DNA from: Leptonema illini DSM 21528
GTDB taxonomy: Bacteria; Spirochaetota; Leptospiria; Leptospirales; Leptonemataceae
Length of the DNA: 64,000 nt
Reading direction: 5' to 3'
Assembly (NCBI RefSeq): GCF_000243335.1
Contig: NZ_JH597773.1
Location: 1,261,989-1,325,988 of the forward strand
The position numbers and the translations under genes were made by a program. Below the pieces are notes generated by a model. That model saw nothing but the letters and a program-made list of their open reading frames with translations. It was not told where the DNA came from and did not search any database. Positions 8,531 through 15,991 of this stretch are shown here, piece after piece; the stretch's first letter is position 1, and each line of letters starts with the position of its first letter.

Positions 8531-8974
8531 ATCGATCGGTTTCTCTTCGATCTTCAGCAGCCGGACCTCTGCGATCGCCGGATGCTGCGGGTTGATAACA
8601 TAGTTCCATTCTTCGGGTATCACGGCCGAAGGTACGCGAAGCAAGAGGGTGCTCCTTTGCTTTCGCCACTGCTCGCCCAGATCGGCCAGTGCGTAGGGGG
8701 AGGGCGTTCTGCGCCAGCCCTCTGGAAGATCGGGTACCGCTATCGTTTCAAGAATATCTACAGTATCAGGGACTTCAATCTCAGCCATACACAGGTCATC
8801 GGGCAGAAGCGTAAGGCTTGTATGAACGAGATACTCAAGCACGGCAAGCGAGCGACTGCCCGACGTATAGACCACGGGACTTCCTTTTCTGTTCCACCGT
8901 CCACCGTAAAGGCGAGCCCCTTCTCCCGTCAGATCTTCAATGAAGGCCTTGCGAGCGATACGAAAGACTTTCAT
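8516..8974 (-). CDS. RES-domain toxin of a type II TA pair
   Basis: The product is 152 residues, the size of RES toxins (MbcT/ParT group), which degrade or transfer NAD+. The expected elements are present: the Arg in YGGRWNRKGSPVVYTSGS, the Glu in LAVLEYLVH, and the Ser-containing RVPSAVIPEEWNYVINPQH near the C-terminus. It begins one base inside the stop of the antitoxin gene (TAATG), the usual tight coupling of the pair. Its 3' end runs 15 bp into the end of rpe on the other strand. All key residues I can recognise are intact, so I expect an active toxin. Confidence 0.92.
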   Translation of the reverse strand: MKVFRIARKAFIEDLTGEGARLYGGRWNRKGSPVVYTSGSRSLAVLEYLVHTSLTLLPDDLCMAEIEVPDTVDILETIAVPDLPEGWRRTPSPYALADLGEQWRKQRSTLLLRVPSAVIPEEWNYVINPQHPAIAEVRLLKIEEKPIDLRLA

Positions 8975-9405
8975 TATGAAACGATGCCGTGTTCCATACG
9001 ACCGAGCAGGTCGAGGATCATCTGAGCGCCGAAGCGAGATTTCAGCATGACGATCGGCTTTTCGTTACCGAGAGCGCGGTTCTCTGTGTTCAGCCATTTC
9101 TGGCAGCTTTCCAGCGAGCCGAGTACATCGGCAGCCCGGGCGTAGACCTCTGCAATGGCGAGCAGCTGCTCGCTTGTCGTCCCATCAAGCAAATCGAAGT
9201 CTTTTTTCCGCTGTATGGTGCGTTCGTTGATATTCAGAAGATAAGCCATGAACCGCATTGAGAGATCCACGTTTGCGGCAAAATGCACGAGGACCTTTTT
9301 AGGAAGCCCGTTCTGTGAAACCTCGTAGCGATCTCTGTCCGTCTGGATCTTATGGCCGAGTGTTCTCTGGCCTCCGAGCAGCTTTTCAGCCGTTGCAGTT
9401 GACAT
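8974..9405 (-). CDS. MbcA/ParS-type antitoxin (DUF2384)
   Basis: The product is 143 residues. The N-terminal half is an Xre-like DNA-binding region (LSMRFMAYLLNINERTIQRK). The C-terminal half is the toxin-binding DUF2384 segment, with WLNTENRALGNEKPIVMLK followed by a Gly-Ala pair and a final Leu-Gly-Arg helix. It neutralises the RES toxin encoded directly after it and very probably represses the shared promoter, since a long palindrome lies between the -35 and -10 upstream. ATG at 9405 follows GGAGG. Confidence 0.92.
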   Translation of the reverse strand: MSTATAEKLLGGQRTLGHKIQTDRDRYEVSQNGLPKKVLVHFAANVDLSMRFMAYLLNINERTIQRKKDFDLLDGTTSEQLLAIAEVYARAADVLGSLESCQKWLNTENRALGNEKPIVMLKSRFGAQMILDLLGRMEHGIVS

Positions 9406-9428
9406 TGCGAGCCTCCGACTTTTTTCCC

Positions 9429-9458
9429 TATACAGAGCGACTTTTGTCGTTCTGTCAA
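9429..9458 (-). promoter_or_regulatory. TA promoter with palindromic operator
   Basis: A 24-bp palindrome spans 9432-9455: arms ACAGA-n-CGAC and GTCG-n-TCTGT around a TTTT centre. It is nested in a promoter whose minus-strand -35 TTGACA is at 9458-9453 and whose TGTATA-like -10 lies around 9434-9429. Binding of the antitoxin here would block RNA polymerase, the usual autoregulation of toxin-antitoxin operons. Confidence 0.65.
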
Positions 9459-9557
9459 CCGTTTTTTCTGCGCTTGATGGGAGAGGGCTCGGCCTGCTGT
9501 CCTTTTCCCGATCATTCTTTTATTTGACATGGATTTCATTCGCAAAAAAGTGCCTCT

Positions 9558-9848
9558 GTGGTAAAACTGAGACTCCAGAGATATGGAACTAAAAAGCGGC
9601 CTTTTTATCGTATTGTAGTGGCCAACGTTCGGGACCGTCGTGACGGACGTTTTGTTGAAATCGTCGGTCTGTACGATCCGCTCAGCGCTAAAGAGCCGGT
9701 TCGCCTTGAGAAAGAGAAGATCCAGACGTGGATTCAGAAAGGAGCGGTTCCCAGCGATACCGTTGCCTCGCTTCTGAAGAAAAACGGCGTGGAGCTGAAG
9801 GCTCAGGCCGGCGAGAAAACCCATAAAGGCAAAAAAGCCGGAGCCTGA
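9558..9848 (+). CDS. rpsP: 30S ribosomal protein bS16
   Basis: The product is 96 residues with the bS16 signature: KLRLQRYGTKKRPFYRIVVA at the start, DGRFVEIVGLYDP, and WIQKGAVPSDTV. It is a primary structural protein of the small subunit. Translation starts at GTG 9558 (GTG-GTA-AAA), matching the MVK start of the family, although no good Shine-Dalgarno is visible. A Lys/Gly-rich tail extends beyond the globular domain. It opens the rpsP-khpA-rimM-trmD-rplS operon, the standard bacterial order. Confidence 0.97.
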   Translation: MVKLRLQRYGTKKRPFYRIVVANVRDRRDGRFVEIVGLYDPLSAKEPVRLEKEKIQTWIQKGAVPSDTVASLLKKNGVELKAQAGEKTHKGKKAGA

Positions 9849-9850
9849 AT

Positions 9851-10117
9851 ATGAGCAGGGATGAAATGCCCGCAGAACTGATCAGCCCTCAGGGGCTGAT
9901 CTCGTTTGTCTGCCAGAACCTTATCAGCAAGCCAGAATCGCTGAAAATCTCTGAGATCCCGGGATCAGAAGAGACGGTGATCGAGATCCGCGTCGATTCT
10001 GACGATGTGGGCAAGATCATCGGCAAGAACGGTAGCGTTGCTCGTTCGATCCGCACCCTCGTATCTGCGATGGGTAGCCGTTCCGGCGTAAACTACGTCG
10101 TTGAAATCGTCGATTGA
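9851..10117 (+). CDS. khpA: KH-domain RNA-binding protein KhpA
   Basis: The product is 88 residues and contains a single KH domain with the GXXG loop in VGKIIGKNGSVARSIRTLV. KhpA proteins bind RNA, often together with KhpB/Jag, and the gene sits between rpsP and rimM in many bacteria, as here. It starts two bases after the rpsP stop and its 3' end overlaps rimM. It is slightly longer than the typical 75-80 residues at the N-terminus. Confidence 0.93.
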   Translation: MSRDEMPAELISPQGLISFVCQNLISKPESLKISEIPGSEETVIEIRVDSDDVGKIIGKNGSVARSIRTLVSAMGSRSGVNYVVEIVD

Positions 10118-10673
10118 TCCTGCTCAGGCCCTGGCAATCGCCAGGGTGAAGGAATTCCTGTCTTCAGATTCGCTTCTGATCTGCACGGCACATGGCTCGG
10201 CTCTGGCTGAGCTTGAGCCGCCGTTTGAGGCGCAGCTTTTCTTTCCCGCGCATAAGGCCGTTTCGGGCAGCTTTGACGATCTGTCGCCGTCGTTTGATGG
10301 CCCAGGCGCCGGGCGATTCCAGCCTGTGGGAGTAACTGAGATCCGGCAGCGCAAGCATGAGGTCGTCGTCCGCATTCAGCTCTTTCAACCGACCGACCCC
10401 GTCGGAGCCTGGCTCTGCATCGATCGGCGCCTGCTTGAGAAGACCGGTGAGCTTTACTTCTATAAGATAAAAGGCCTGCCGGTACGGCGCGCGTCGGGCG
10501 GTGAAACAGTGGCCGTTATCAACGATTACATGGAAACAAGCGCCCATGGCATCCTCATTGTAAGGCGAGAGGATAACGGCGAATCCCTCTACCTGCCTCT
10601 GCATGACGAGCATGTGAAGCTCGACCTGGAAAGCGGTGAGTGCATCGTTCCGGGCTTCGATGACTTCCTGTAA
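10101..10673 (+). CDS. rimM: 16S rRNA processing protein RimM
   Basis: The product is about 190 residues if the TTG at 10101 is used, overlapping khpA by 17 bases; no better start is evident. The N-terminal half (ARVKEFLSSDSLLICTAHG) is a diverged RimM domain. The C-terminal half is the PRC-barrel, ending YLPLHDEHVKLDLESGECIV, which aligns with the characteristic RimM IPFVDEYV-type ending. RimM assists maturation of the 30S head and binds S19. The sequence is divergent, so identification leans on the C-terminus and on its position before trmD. Confidence 0.85.
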   Translation: MKSSIDPAQALAIARVKEFLSSDSLLICTAHGSALAELEPPFEAQLFFPAHKAVSGSFDDLSPSFDGPGAGRFQPVGVTEIRQRKHEVVVRIQLFQPTDPVGAWLCIDRRLLEKTGELYFYKIKGLPVRRASGGETVAVINDYMETSAHGILIVRREDNGESLYLPLHDEHVKLDLESGECIVPGFDDFL

Positions 10674-10752
10674 ATAGTTCCTGCATCGGATGTCTTGCTT
10701 TCGGATGTATCGGATGGACCTTTTGATGAACGGATGAACCTGAAGGCTATAG

Positions 10753-11568
10753 ATGCTCTTATTCCAGATCATAACCCTTTTTCCAGAGCGATATGAGATC
10801 TTCTTCAATTCTGGCTTGCCTGCAAAGGCGATTCAGAAAAAATTGATCTCTATTCGCCCTGTGCAGCTGAGGGATTTTGCAGATCCCGAACGAAAGGGCA
10901 GGGTGGACGATGCACCGTACGGCGGCGGGCCCGGAATGATTCTCCAGGTCGGTCCCATTTATCGGGCATTGCAATCTCTTCCTGTGAAGCTGCCGGTGAT
11001 TCTTCTCACTCCGTCAGGAGAGAGGCTGAATCAGTCCCTTGTGCGAACGCTCTTTGACGAGGCCTCATCTGGCAATCGAAAAGAGAGGGGAGATGACGGC
11101 GTTACGGGTGGGTTTACGCTGATCTGCGGCTTCTACGAAGGAGTCGATCAGAGGGTGGCCGAATACCTCGTAGATCGGGAGGTGTCGCTGGGCGACTTCA
11201 TCCTGAACTCGGGAGATCCGGCGGCACTCTGTCTCATCGAAGCGGTATCACGATTGGTGCCGGGCTTCATGGGCAAGATGGAAAGCGCCGACGAGGAGAG
11301 CTTCGAGGCAGTGCCCGATAGCGACTCGATCGGCGAGCAAGGTGAAGATATAGATACGGCGAAGGCCGGGCCGGGGCAGCTGCTGGAGTATCCGCAGTAC
11401 AGTCGACCGGCGGACTTTATGGGATGGAAGGTTCCTGAGATCCTGCTTTCCGGGCATCATGGCGAGGTGCGGAAGTGGAGGATGGAACAGAGACTGGAAC
11501 GAACAAGGAATCGAGGAAGTTATGAGCACCGAACAGGAACAGGCAGTAGAAACTCCGGAAGCAACTGA
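10753..11568 (+). CDS. trmD: tRNA (guanine-N1)-methyltransferase
   Basis: The product is 271 residues. TrmD makes m1G37 in tRNA using S-adenosylmethionine through a trefoil-knot SPOUT fold. Visible: [29 protein letters not shown], the knot [33 protein letters not shown] and [12 protein letters not shown]. Two oddities: the interdomain linker after ADEESFE carries an extra acidic stretch of about 20 residues before the catalytic [11 protein letters not shown], and the C-terminal helical domain is cut short. Its last 47 bases are shared with the start of rplS. AAGG six bases before ATG 10753 supports the start. Confidence 0.95.
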   Translation: MLLFQIITLFPERYEIFFNSGLPAKAIQKKLISIRPVQLRDFADPERKGRVDDAPYGGGPGMILQVGPIYRALQSLPVKLPVILLTPSGERLNQSLVRTLFDEASSGNRKERGDDGVTGGFTLICGFYEGVDQRVAEYLVDREVSLGDFILNSGDPAALCLIEAVSRLVPGFMGKMESADEESFEAVPDSDSIGEQGEDIDTAKAGPGQLLEYPQYSRPADFMGWKVPEILLSGHHGEVRKWRMEQRLERTRNRGSYEHRTGTGSRNSGSN

Positions 11569-11962
11569 AGAGAAAGCAGGTCCGGCAGAGATGATGAATA
11601 TCTTTGTCAACGGACGCAAGCTGCAGGTCACGAAGTCTCCGATGTTTGCAGAGAAGTCCTGGGCCGATTTCGGACCGGGCGATACGGTAAGCATCCACTA
11701 CCGCATCAAAGAAGGCGACAAAGAGCGCGTACAGCTTTACGAAGGCACTGTTATCTCTATTCGCGGTGAGTCCTATAACCGCACGTTTACCGTACGTCGT
11801 ATCGCTCATGATGTCGGCGTCGAGCGAACATTCCCCTACCATTCTCCGTGGATCGCTAAGATCGACGTGAAGCGCAAGGGCAAGGTTCGTCGCGCGAAGC
11901 TGTTCTATCTGCGTGGTCTGTCTGGAAAGGCCGGCCGCATTAAAGAAGCATTCCGCAAGTAA
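11522..11962 (+). CDS. rplS: 50S ribosomal protein bL19
   Basis: The product is 146 residues. The bL19 core is unmistakable: [20 protein letters not shown], then [20 protein letters not shown], then [19 protein letters not shown]. Canonical bL19 is about 115 residues; here an acidic Glu/Ala-rich N-terminal extension of roughly 30 residues precedes it. ATG at 11522 is preferred to a start further upstream because GAGG lies five bases before it. It overlaps trmD by 47 bases and abuts rnhB with no gap. Confidence 0.96.
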   Translation: MSTEQEQAVETPEATEEKAGPAEMMNIFVNGRKLQVTKSPMFAEKSWADFGPGDTVSIHYRIKEGDKERVQLYEGTVISIRGESYNRTFTVRRIAHDVGVERTFPYHSPWIAKIDVKRKGKVRRAKLFYLRGLSGKAGRIKEAFRK

Positions 11963-12658
11963 GTGGGTCGCTTTGAGCCGATCGAAGCCGGTCTTGAAGG
12001 CTCTGTAGCGGGGCTTGACGAGGCCGGGCGTGGCGCTCTGGCCGGGCCTGTTTCCGTGGGGCTGGTGGTGTTTCCACCGGCCTTTTTCGCGTCTGCACCC
12101 GATTCCGATGAGGCCCGCTTCCTGGCCGCTCTCGACGACTCCAAGAAACTTTCTCCCGCAGCGCGTGAGCGCCTTCTGCCTGAAGTTTACCGTTTTGCTG
12201 CTTTTGCCTCGTGTGTTATGATGTCGTCAAAGGTCGTTGACCGCATGGGCATCAATCCGGCGACGGAGCAGGCCATGATTCTGCTTGTGCGCAGGGCGGC
12301 GAAGGCTCTCGGAGCGGAACCGGGCGCATGGTCGGCCAGTCGGGGCGGGCTCACGCTTCTGGTCGATGGCAATTACCGATTTCATCGTCTGCCCGCCGAG
12401 CCTGCCGTCAGGGCCGTGCGCACCGAGATCAAAGGCGATTCGCGCATTGCCAGCATTGCCGCCGCCTCGATCCTTGCGAAGGTTCTCCGCGATCGCCGCA
12501 TGGACCGGTTCGATCGCATCTTTCCTGGCTACGGATTTGCCGTGCACAAAGGCTACGGCACAGAGCTGCATCGCCGTTCGATGGCGCGCCTCGGTCTTAC
12601 TCCCGCGCATCGAAAAAGCTACGGTTCGCAGTTATCTCTTTTCGACGATTCGCCGTAA
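11963..12658 (+). CDS. rnhB: ribonuclease HII
   Basis: The product is 231 residues. It removes RNA from RNA/DNA hybrids, including single ribonucleotides. The catalytic carboxylates are visible in AGLDEAGRGALAGP (Asp, Glu), LLVDGNYRF (Asp) and IKGDSRIASIAAASILAK, followed by HKGYGTELHR. The GTG start comes immediately after the rplS stop codon, so translation is coupled. Placement after rplS is typical of many bacteria. Confidence 0.96.
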   Translation: MGRFEPIEAGLEGSVAGLDEAGRGALAGPVSVGLVVFPPAFFASAPDSDEARFLAALDDSKKLSPAARERLLPEVYRFAAFASCVMMSSKVVDRMGINPATEQAMILLVRRAAKALGAEPGAWSASRGGLTLLVDGNYRFHRLPAEPAVRAVRTEIKGDSRIASIAAASILAKVLRDRRMDRFDRIFPGYGFAVHKGYGTELHRRSMARLGLTPAHRKSYGSQLSLFDDSP

Positions 12659-12699
12659 ACAAAAGGGTGATCCCGCAGCTACTAAAGCAACTGATCCGG

Positions 12700-13263
12700 A
12701 TGCAGAACCCTCTTCAAGATTTCGACCGTAAAGGCGATGCGTCATCAAGGCCCGGCTTCACAGGTGCCCGGGCAGGTTCTCTTTCGCATGGGCTTGAACG
12801 CAGCTCGACAAAGGTGTCTGATCCGGGCATTCGCGCGCCTCTCGGCTCCGGATCGGCCCCCGTAGAGGTGGCCCGCACTGATCTGCAAGTTTCGACAGGT
12901 AGCGTCCCGGCGTTCCGGCCCGAGACACCGGCGTATGAGGGCATGCGCATCGACGTAGATCTGCTGCCTTCTCTCTCGGAAGCGCCGGAGATTCTTTTTT
13001 TTGAAGAGAAGATTAGCGAGAAGGAAAGGCGAGAGAAGCAGCGGCGAGGCTCTCATCTGCCGTTCTTAACAGTGCGCTGGCAGGAAGCGGTGCTTGTCTT
13101 TCGGGCGAACGATACCGATTTCAGGCGTATGAGCCTTGAGTGGAATGGTCCCTTATTAGAGGAAGGAAAGGCCTTTTTCGAGCTGCTTTTACGACTGAAA
13201 GAGTATGGAATCGAAGAAATCTACAGAAACGGGCGTCTTATCAGCATGGAGCGACAGGCATGA
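12700..13263 (+). CDS. YlqG/FliK-like protein of the rnhB-flhB' locus
   Basis: About 187 residues from ATG 12700; an in-frame GTG at 12667 would add 11, and neither has a strong ribosome-binding site. The N-terminal two thirds is low-complexity and Ser/Pro/Gly-rich. The C-terminal part (RWQEAVLVFRANDTDFRRMS, then LLLRLKEYGIEEIYRNG) resembles the last strand-helix unit of FliK-type hook-length proteins. In Bacillus the same order rnhB-ylqG-ylqH is found, and YlqH matches the next gene. I infer that this is the YlqG counterpart. Its stop overlaps the start of the following gene (ATGA). Function unknown. Confidence 0.65.
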   Translation: MQNPLQDFDRKGDASSRPGFTGARAGSLSHGLERSSTKVSDPGIRAPLGSGSAPVEVARTDLQVSTGSVPAFRPETPAYEGMRIDVDLLPSLSEAPEILFFEEKISEKERREKQRRGSHLPFLTVRWQEAVLVFRANDTDFRRMSLEWNGPLLEEGKAFFELLLRLKEYGIEEIYRNGRLISMERQA

Positions 13264-13508
13264 AAAGGGCCGTCGCATTGCGCTACAGAGAAGAGGATCG
13301 CGCACCGGTCGTCGTGGCAAAAGGCCGTGACGAGCTCGCCTACCGTATGCTTCATGAGGCTAAACGGAGCGGAATCCCGGTTGTGGCCGAGCCCGAGCTC
13401 GTACTTCTTCTCGAACAACTGAAAACAGGGAGGGAAATTCCCGATAATCTGTACAGGGCCGTAGCCGATGTTTTTGTTTTTCTGATTCAGAACGGTTTGC
13501 GTCGGTGA
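13260..13508 (+). CDS. free FlhB C-terminal domain protein (YlqH/FhlB-like)
   Basis: The product is 82 residues and matches only the cytoplasmic autocleaved tail of FlhB/EscU: KRAVALRYREEDRAPVVVAK, then GIPVVAEPELVLLLEQL, then EIPDNLYRAVADVFVFLI. The NPTH cleavage motif and the membrane part are absent. In FlhB this domain sets the export-specificity switch together with FliK. The stand-alone version, encoded right after a FliK-like gene, suggests a partner pair, but its job is not established. The start is ATG 13260, overlapping the previous stop by four bases. Confidence 0.88.
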   Translation: MKRAVALRYREEDRAPVVVAKGRDELAYRMLHEAKRSGIPVVAEPELVLLLEQLKTGREIPDNLYRAVADVFVFLIQNGLRR

Positions 13509-13537
13509 TCTCCTCCGACGCAGGTCGGAGAGAGTGC

Positions 13538-14701
13538 ATGAAGTCGATTCAGTTACATGAAATCAAGCCAGGAATGGTTTTCGACAGTCCGGTCTTTATT
13601 GACCGGGAGAACCTCTTTGTCCGGGCCAACGAGCCCATCAAGTCGAGTGATATCGAAAAGCTCCTGAAATGGGGGATCAACGAGGTTCATACAGAGGGCA
13701 AGGCGGTCGAAGCCGAGGCTCCGGCCCCTGTGCGTACGGCCGATACCGAATCCATTCGACTGCACAACGAATACGACGTTTTACGAAAGAACTGGACGAC
13801 GGTGCGCAACGATCTTGTCGCCACCGGCGACATTCTCAAAGCGAATATGCGTTCGCTGATCGAGCGCAAGATCTTCAATAACCACGAAATCATCGAACAA
13901 TCGCAGAAGATCGTCACGAATATCTTTCAGGTGCCGTATTATCTGCTCGTATTGCAGAATCTTGTCATTTCAGATAATCCGATCATCCATCATGCGGTAC
14001 GGGCCTCCGTCTTCGGCGCTCATCTTGGCAGGGCGATGAATCTCAGCCGTCCTCGCGTGCAGGAGCTCTTCTTCGGCATGCTTCTCATGGACGTCGGCAT
14101 GTTTTTTGTGCCCGAATCGATCCGGCGCAGCCCGACCTCGCCGAATCCCGAAGACTGGAAGAGTCTGCGCTCGCATCCTCTTACCGGTTACAAGGTTCTG
14201 GTAAACGACGCCTATGTGAAGACGTCGCTGGCCGTGATCGCCCTGCAGCATCATGAGAATTATGATGGCAGTGGTTATCCGCGCGCGCTGAGAGAGAACC
14301 AGATCGATCTGCTTGCTCGTATCGCCGCCATCTGCGATCGCTTCACCGCTCTTCTCGAAGACCGCTATCATCGAACAGGCATGGTGCCCTATGATGCCAT
14401 GCGCGTCATTCTGGGCGCCGAGGCAGGACGTTTTGATCCGATTCTGCTTCGTTCGTTTCTTGGGGCCGTCAGTATTTATCCCACCGGGTCGCTTGTTGAG
14501 ATCTCGACGGGAGAGAAGGGGCTTGTGCTCGGCTGCTCGCCCGAAAAACCGCTTCGTCCGCTTGTTCGTATTCTGCGCACGGCGGATGGTAAGGCAGTCG
14601 ACACGCTTGATTTTCTTGATCTGAATGAAAAGTCGTCCGTGTACATCGTGCGGGCGCTTACGTCGGCTGAGATGGGCGTGAATATCGTTGACGAGATCTG
14701 A
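13538..14701 (+). CDS. HD-GYP-family protein with degenerate HD motif
   Basis: The product is 387 residues from ATG 13538, which has GGAG at good distance. The N-terminal 60 residues look like the DUF3391-type domain (LHEIKPGMVFDSPVFIDREN). The HD-GYP domain follows at about 140-300. HHENYDGSGYP (His238, His239) and the IAAICDRFTALLEDRYHR segment are intact, but the family HDxGK is replaced by MDVGM at 184-188: the metal-binding His and the Lys are lost and the Asp remains. A C-terminal beta domain, TGSLVEISTGEKGLVLG, is also typical. Cyclic-di-GMP hydrolysis is doubtful; a binding or regulatory role is more likely. It sits in a run with two signalling ATPases. Confidence 0.85.
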   Translation: MKSIQLHEIKPGMVFDSPVFIDRENLFVRANEPIKSSDIEKLLKWGINEVHTEGKAVEAEAPAPVRTADTESIRLHNEYDVLRKNWTTVRNDLVATGDILKANMRSLIERKIFNNHEIIEQSQKIVTNIFQVPYYLLVLQNLVISDNPIIHHAVRASVFGAHLGRAMNLSRPRVQELFFGMLLMDVGMFFVPESIRRSPTSPNPEDWKSLRSHPLTGYKVLVNDAYVKTSLAVIALQHHENYDGSGYPRALRENQIDLLARIAAICDRFTALLEDRYHRTGMVPYDAMRVILGAEAGRFDPILLRSFLGAVSIYPTGSLVEISTGEKGLVLGCSPEKPLRPLVRILRTADGKAVDTLDFLDLNEKSSVYIVRALTSAEMGVNIVDEI

Positions 14702-14725
14702 CATCCTGCCGGAAGATCCGGAGCA

Positions 14726-15991
14726 ATGAATACAAAAAAAGCCGGAAGGCTGCTTCTGGTCGATGACGAGGAATTGAATCTCGAATCCCTTTCGGCCTTC
14801 CTCACTTCAAGCGGTTTTGAAGTCGTAACGGCCCGCAACGGGCGCGAGGCTCTTGAAGTTTATAATGCCGAAGCCGAACAGGCCGAGCCGTTCCGCATCG
14901 TTCTCACCGATCTGCGCATGCCCGTCATGACGGGCGATCAGCTGATCGCACAGCTTCTCAGTCGACCCGATCCTCCGGTCATTTTGATTCAATCCGTCGT
15001 CGGCGACGTCGATCGCGTGATTCAGTTCATCAAACAGGGCGTCTATGATTACGTGATCAAACCATATGGGTTCGATGAGCTGCTGCATCGTATTCGCAAG
15101 GCCGGCGAATACGACAGCCTGCGAGAGGTGAAGAAAAACCTCGAGAGCGAAAAAGAGCTGCGATTGCAACAGCAATTGCACTGGAACTTTCGAAAGGAGC
15201 AGTTACTCAAGCGAAGCCAGGATAAGGTCGATTCTACCATCATTCACAATATCAAGACCTCTTTCAGTCAGGGCGGCGGATTCGGAGCTCTGCTTTCACT
15301 GATCAAGATCATCGAGCAGCAGGCGAAACAGGTAGATGGCGGATACCTCATCGATCCCGATCTCATGCAGCTTGTGTTCTCGAATGCAAAAGCGGCGACC
15401 AGCATCATCGAGCTTTTTGAGGAGATTGACGGCATTGAGATAGCGCCCATTTCGCAGACACCGGTGAGCGCCGCCGAGCTACATAGCTCCCTTGAAGCGT
15501 TAGTAAAAGACCTGAGAAACCTAACTCGAATCCAATCTCAGAGGATCATCGTCGGAGAGCGGGGTTATGTGCCCGAGTCCCTGCCGCTTGCCATCGACCT
15601 GAATCTCACGGAAAAGGTGTTCCGCGAATTGCTTGTGAATGCCATGAAGTTTTCGGTTCCTTCGTCAGAGATCTATGTGACCTTTCAGATGGCCGAACAC
15701 GGTATTCGCGTATCGGTGTTGAACAGCCCCGTCGAAGATCAGTTCGGACATCGCGGGATCCCATCCGAGTATCAGAACATCATCTTCGATCCTTTTTACC
15801 GAATGTCAAAGCACGTTTTCGAGGAATACGGCACACATGATTTTGGCCTCGGACTGACGCTCGTCGACCGGATACTGCGTCGCATGGGCGGTTCGATAAC
15901 GGCTTACAATGTCAAGAATCACCTCAACCGAGAGATGAGCGACCTGCTGGTTAATTTCGAGGTCGAGCTGAAATCTGTCGATGCTGTATGA
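14726..15991 (+). CDS. receiver domain-HATPase fusion
   Basis: The product is 421 residues. A receiver domain at 1-130 has RLLLVDDEELN and phosphorylation site LTDLRMPVMTG (Asp62). A coiled linker leads to a helical bundle (STIIHNIKTSFSQGGGFGA) and a histidine-kinase-type ATPase with ELLVNAMKFS, IIFDPFYRM and FGLGLTLVDRILRRMGGS. The helix containing HNIK could be a diverged DHp, but the normal HExxP-type pattern is missing, so whether it autophosphorylates is open. A receiver placed in front of an ATPase suggests control of the kinase by phosphorylation from another protein. The next kinase overlaps it by 11 bases, so the two are made together. Confidence 0.85.
   Translation: MNTKKAGRLLLVDDEELNLESLSAFLTSSGFEVVTARNGREALEVYNAEAEQAEPFRIVLTDLRMPVMTGDQLIAQLLSRPDPPVILIQSVVGDVDRVIQFIKQGVYDYVIKPYGFDELLHRIRKAGEYDSLREVKKNLESEKELRLQQQLHWNFRKEQLLKRSQDKVDSTIIHNIKTSFSQGGGFGALLSLIKIIEQQAKQVDGGYLIDPDLMQLVFSNAKAATSIIELFEEIDGIEIAPISQTPVSAAELHSSLEALVKDLRNLTRIQSQRIIVGERGYVPESLPLAIDLNLTEKVFRELLVNAMKFSVPSSEIYVTFQMAEHGIRVSVLNSPVEDQFGHRGIPSEYQNIIFDPFYRMSKHVFEEYGTHDFGLGLTLVDRILRRMGGSITAYNVKNHLNREMSDLLVNFEVELKSVDAV

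Noticed and set aside
9524-9529. TTGACA upstream of rpsP as its promoter
   Set aside because: No acceptable -10 sequence follows at 16-18 nt, so the match is probably chance; the rpsP promoter is not located.
12328-12699. In-frame upstream part of the YlqG-like gene
   Set aside because: It overlaps rnhB in another frame and translates to an Arg/Ser/His-rich string typical of shifted reading; the real start is near 12700 (or 12667).
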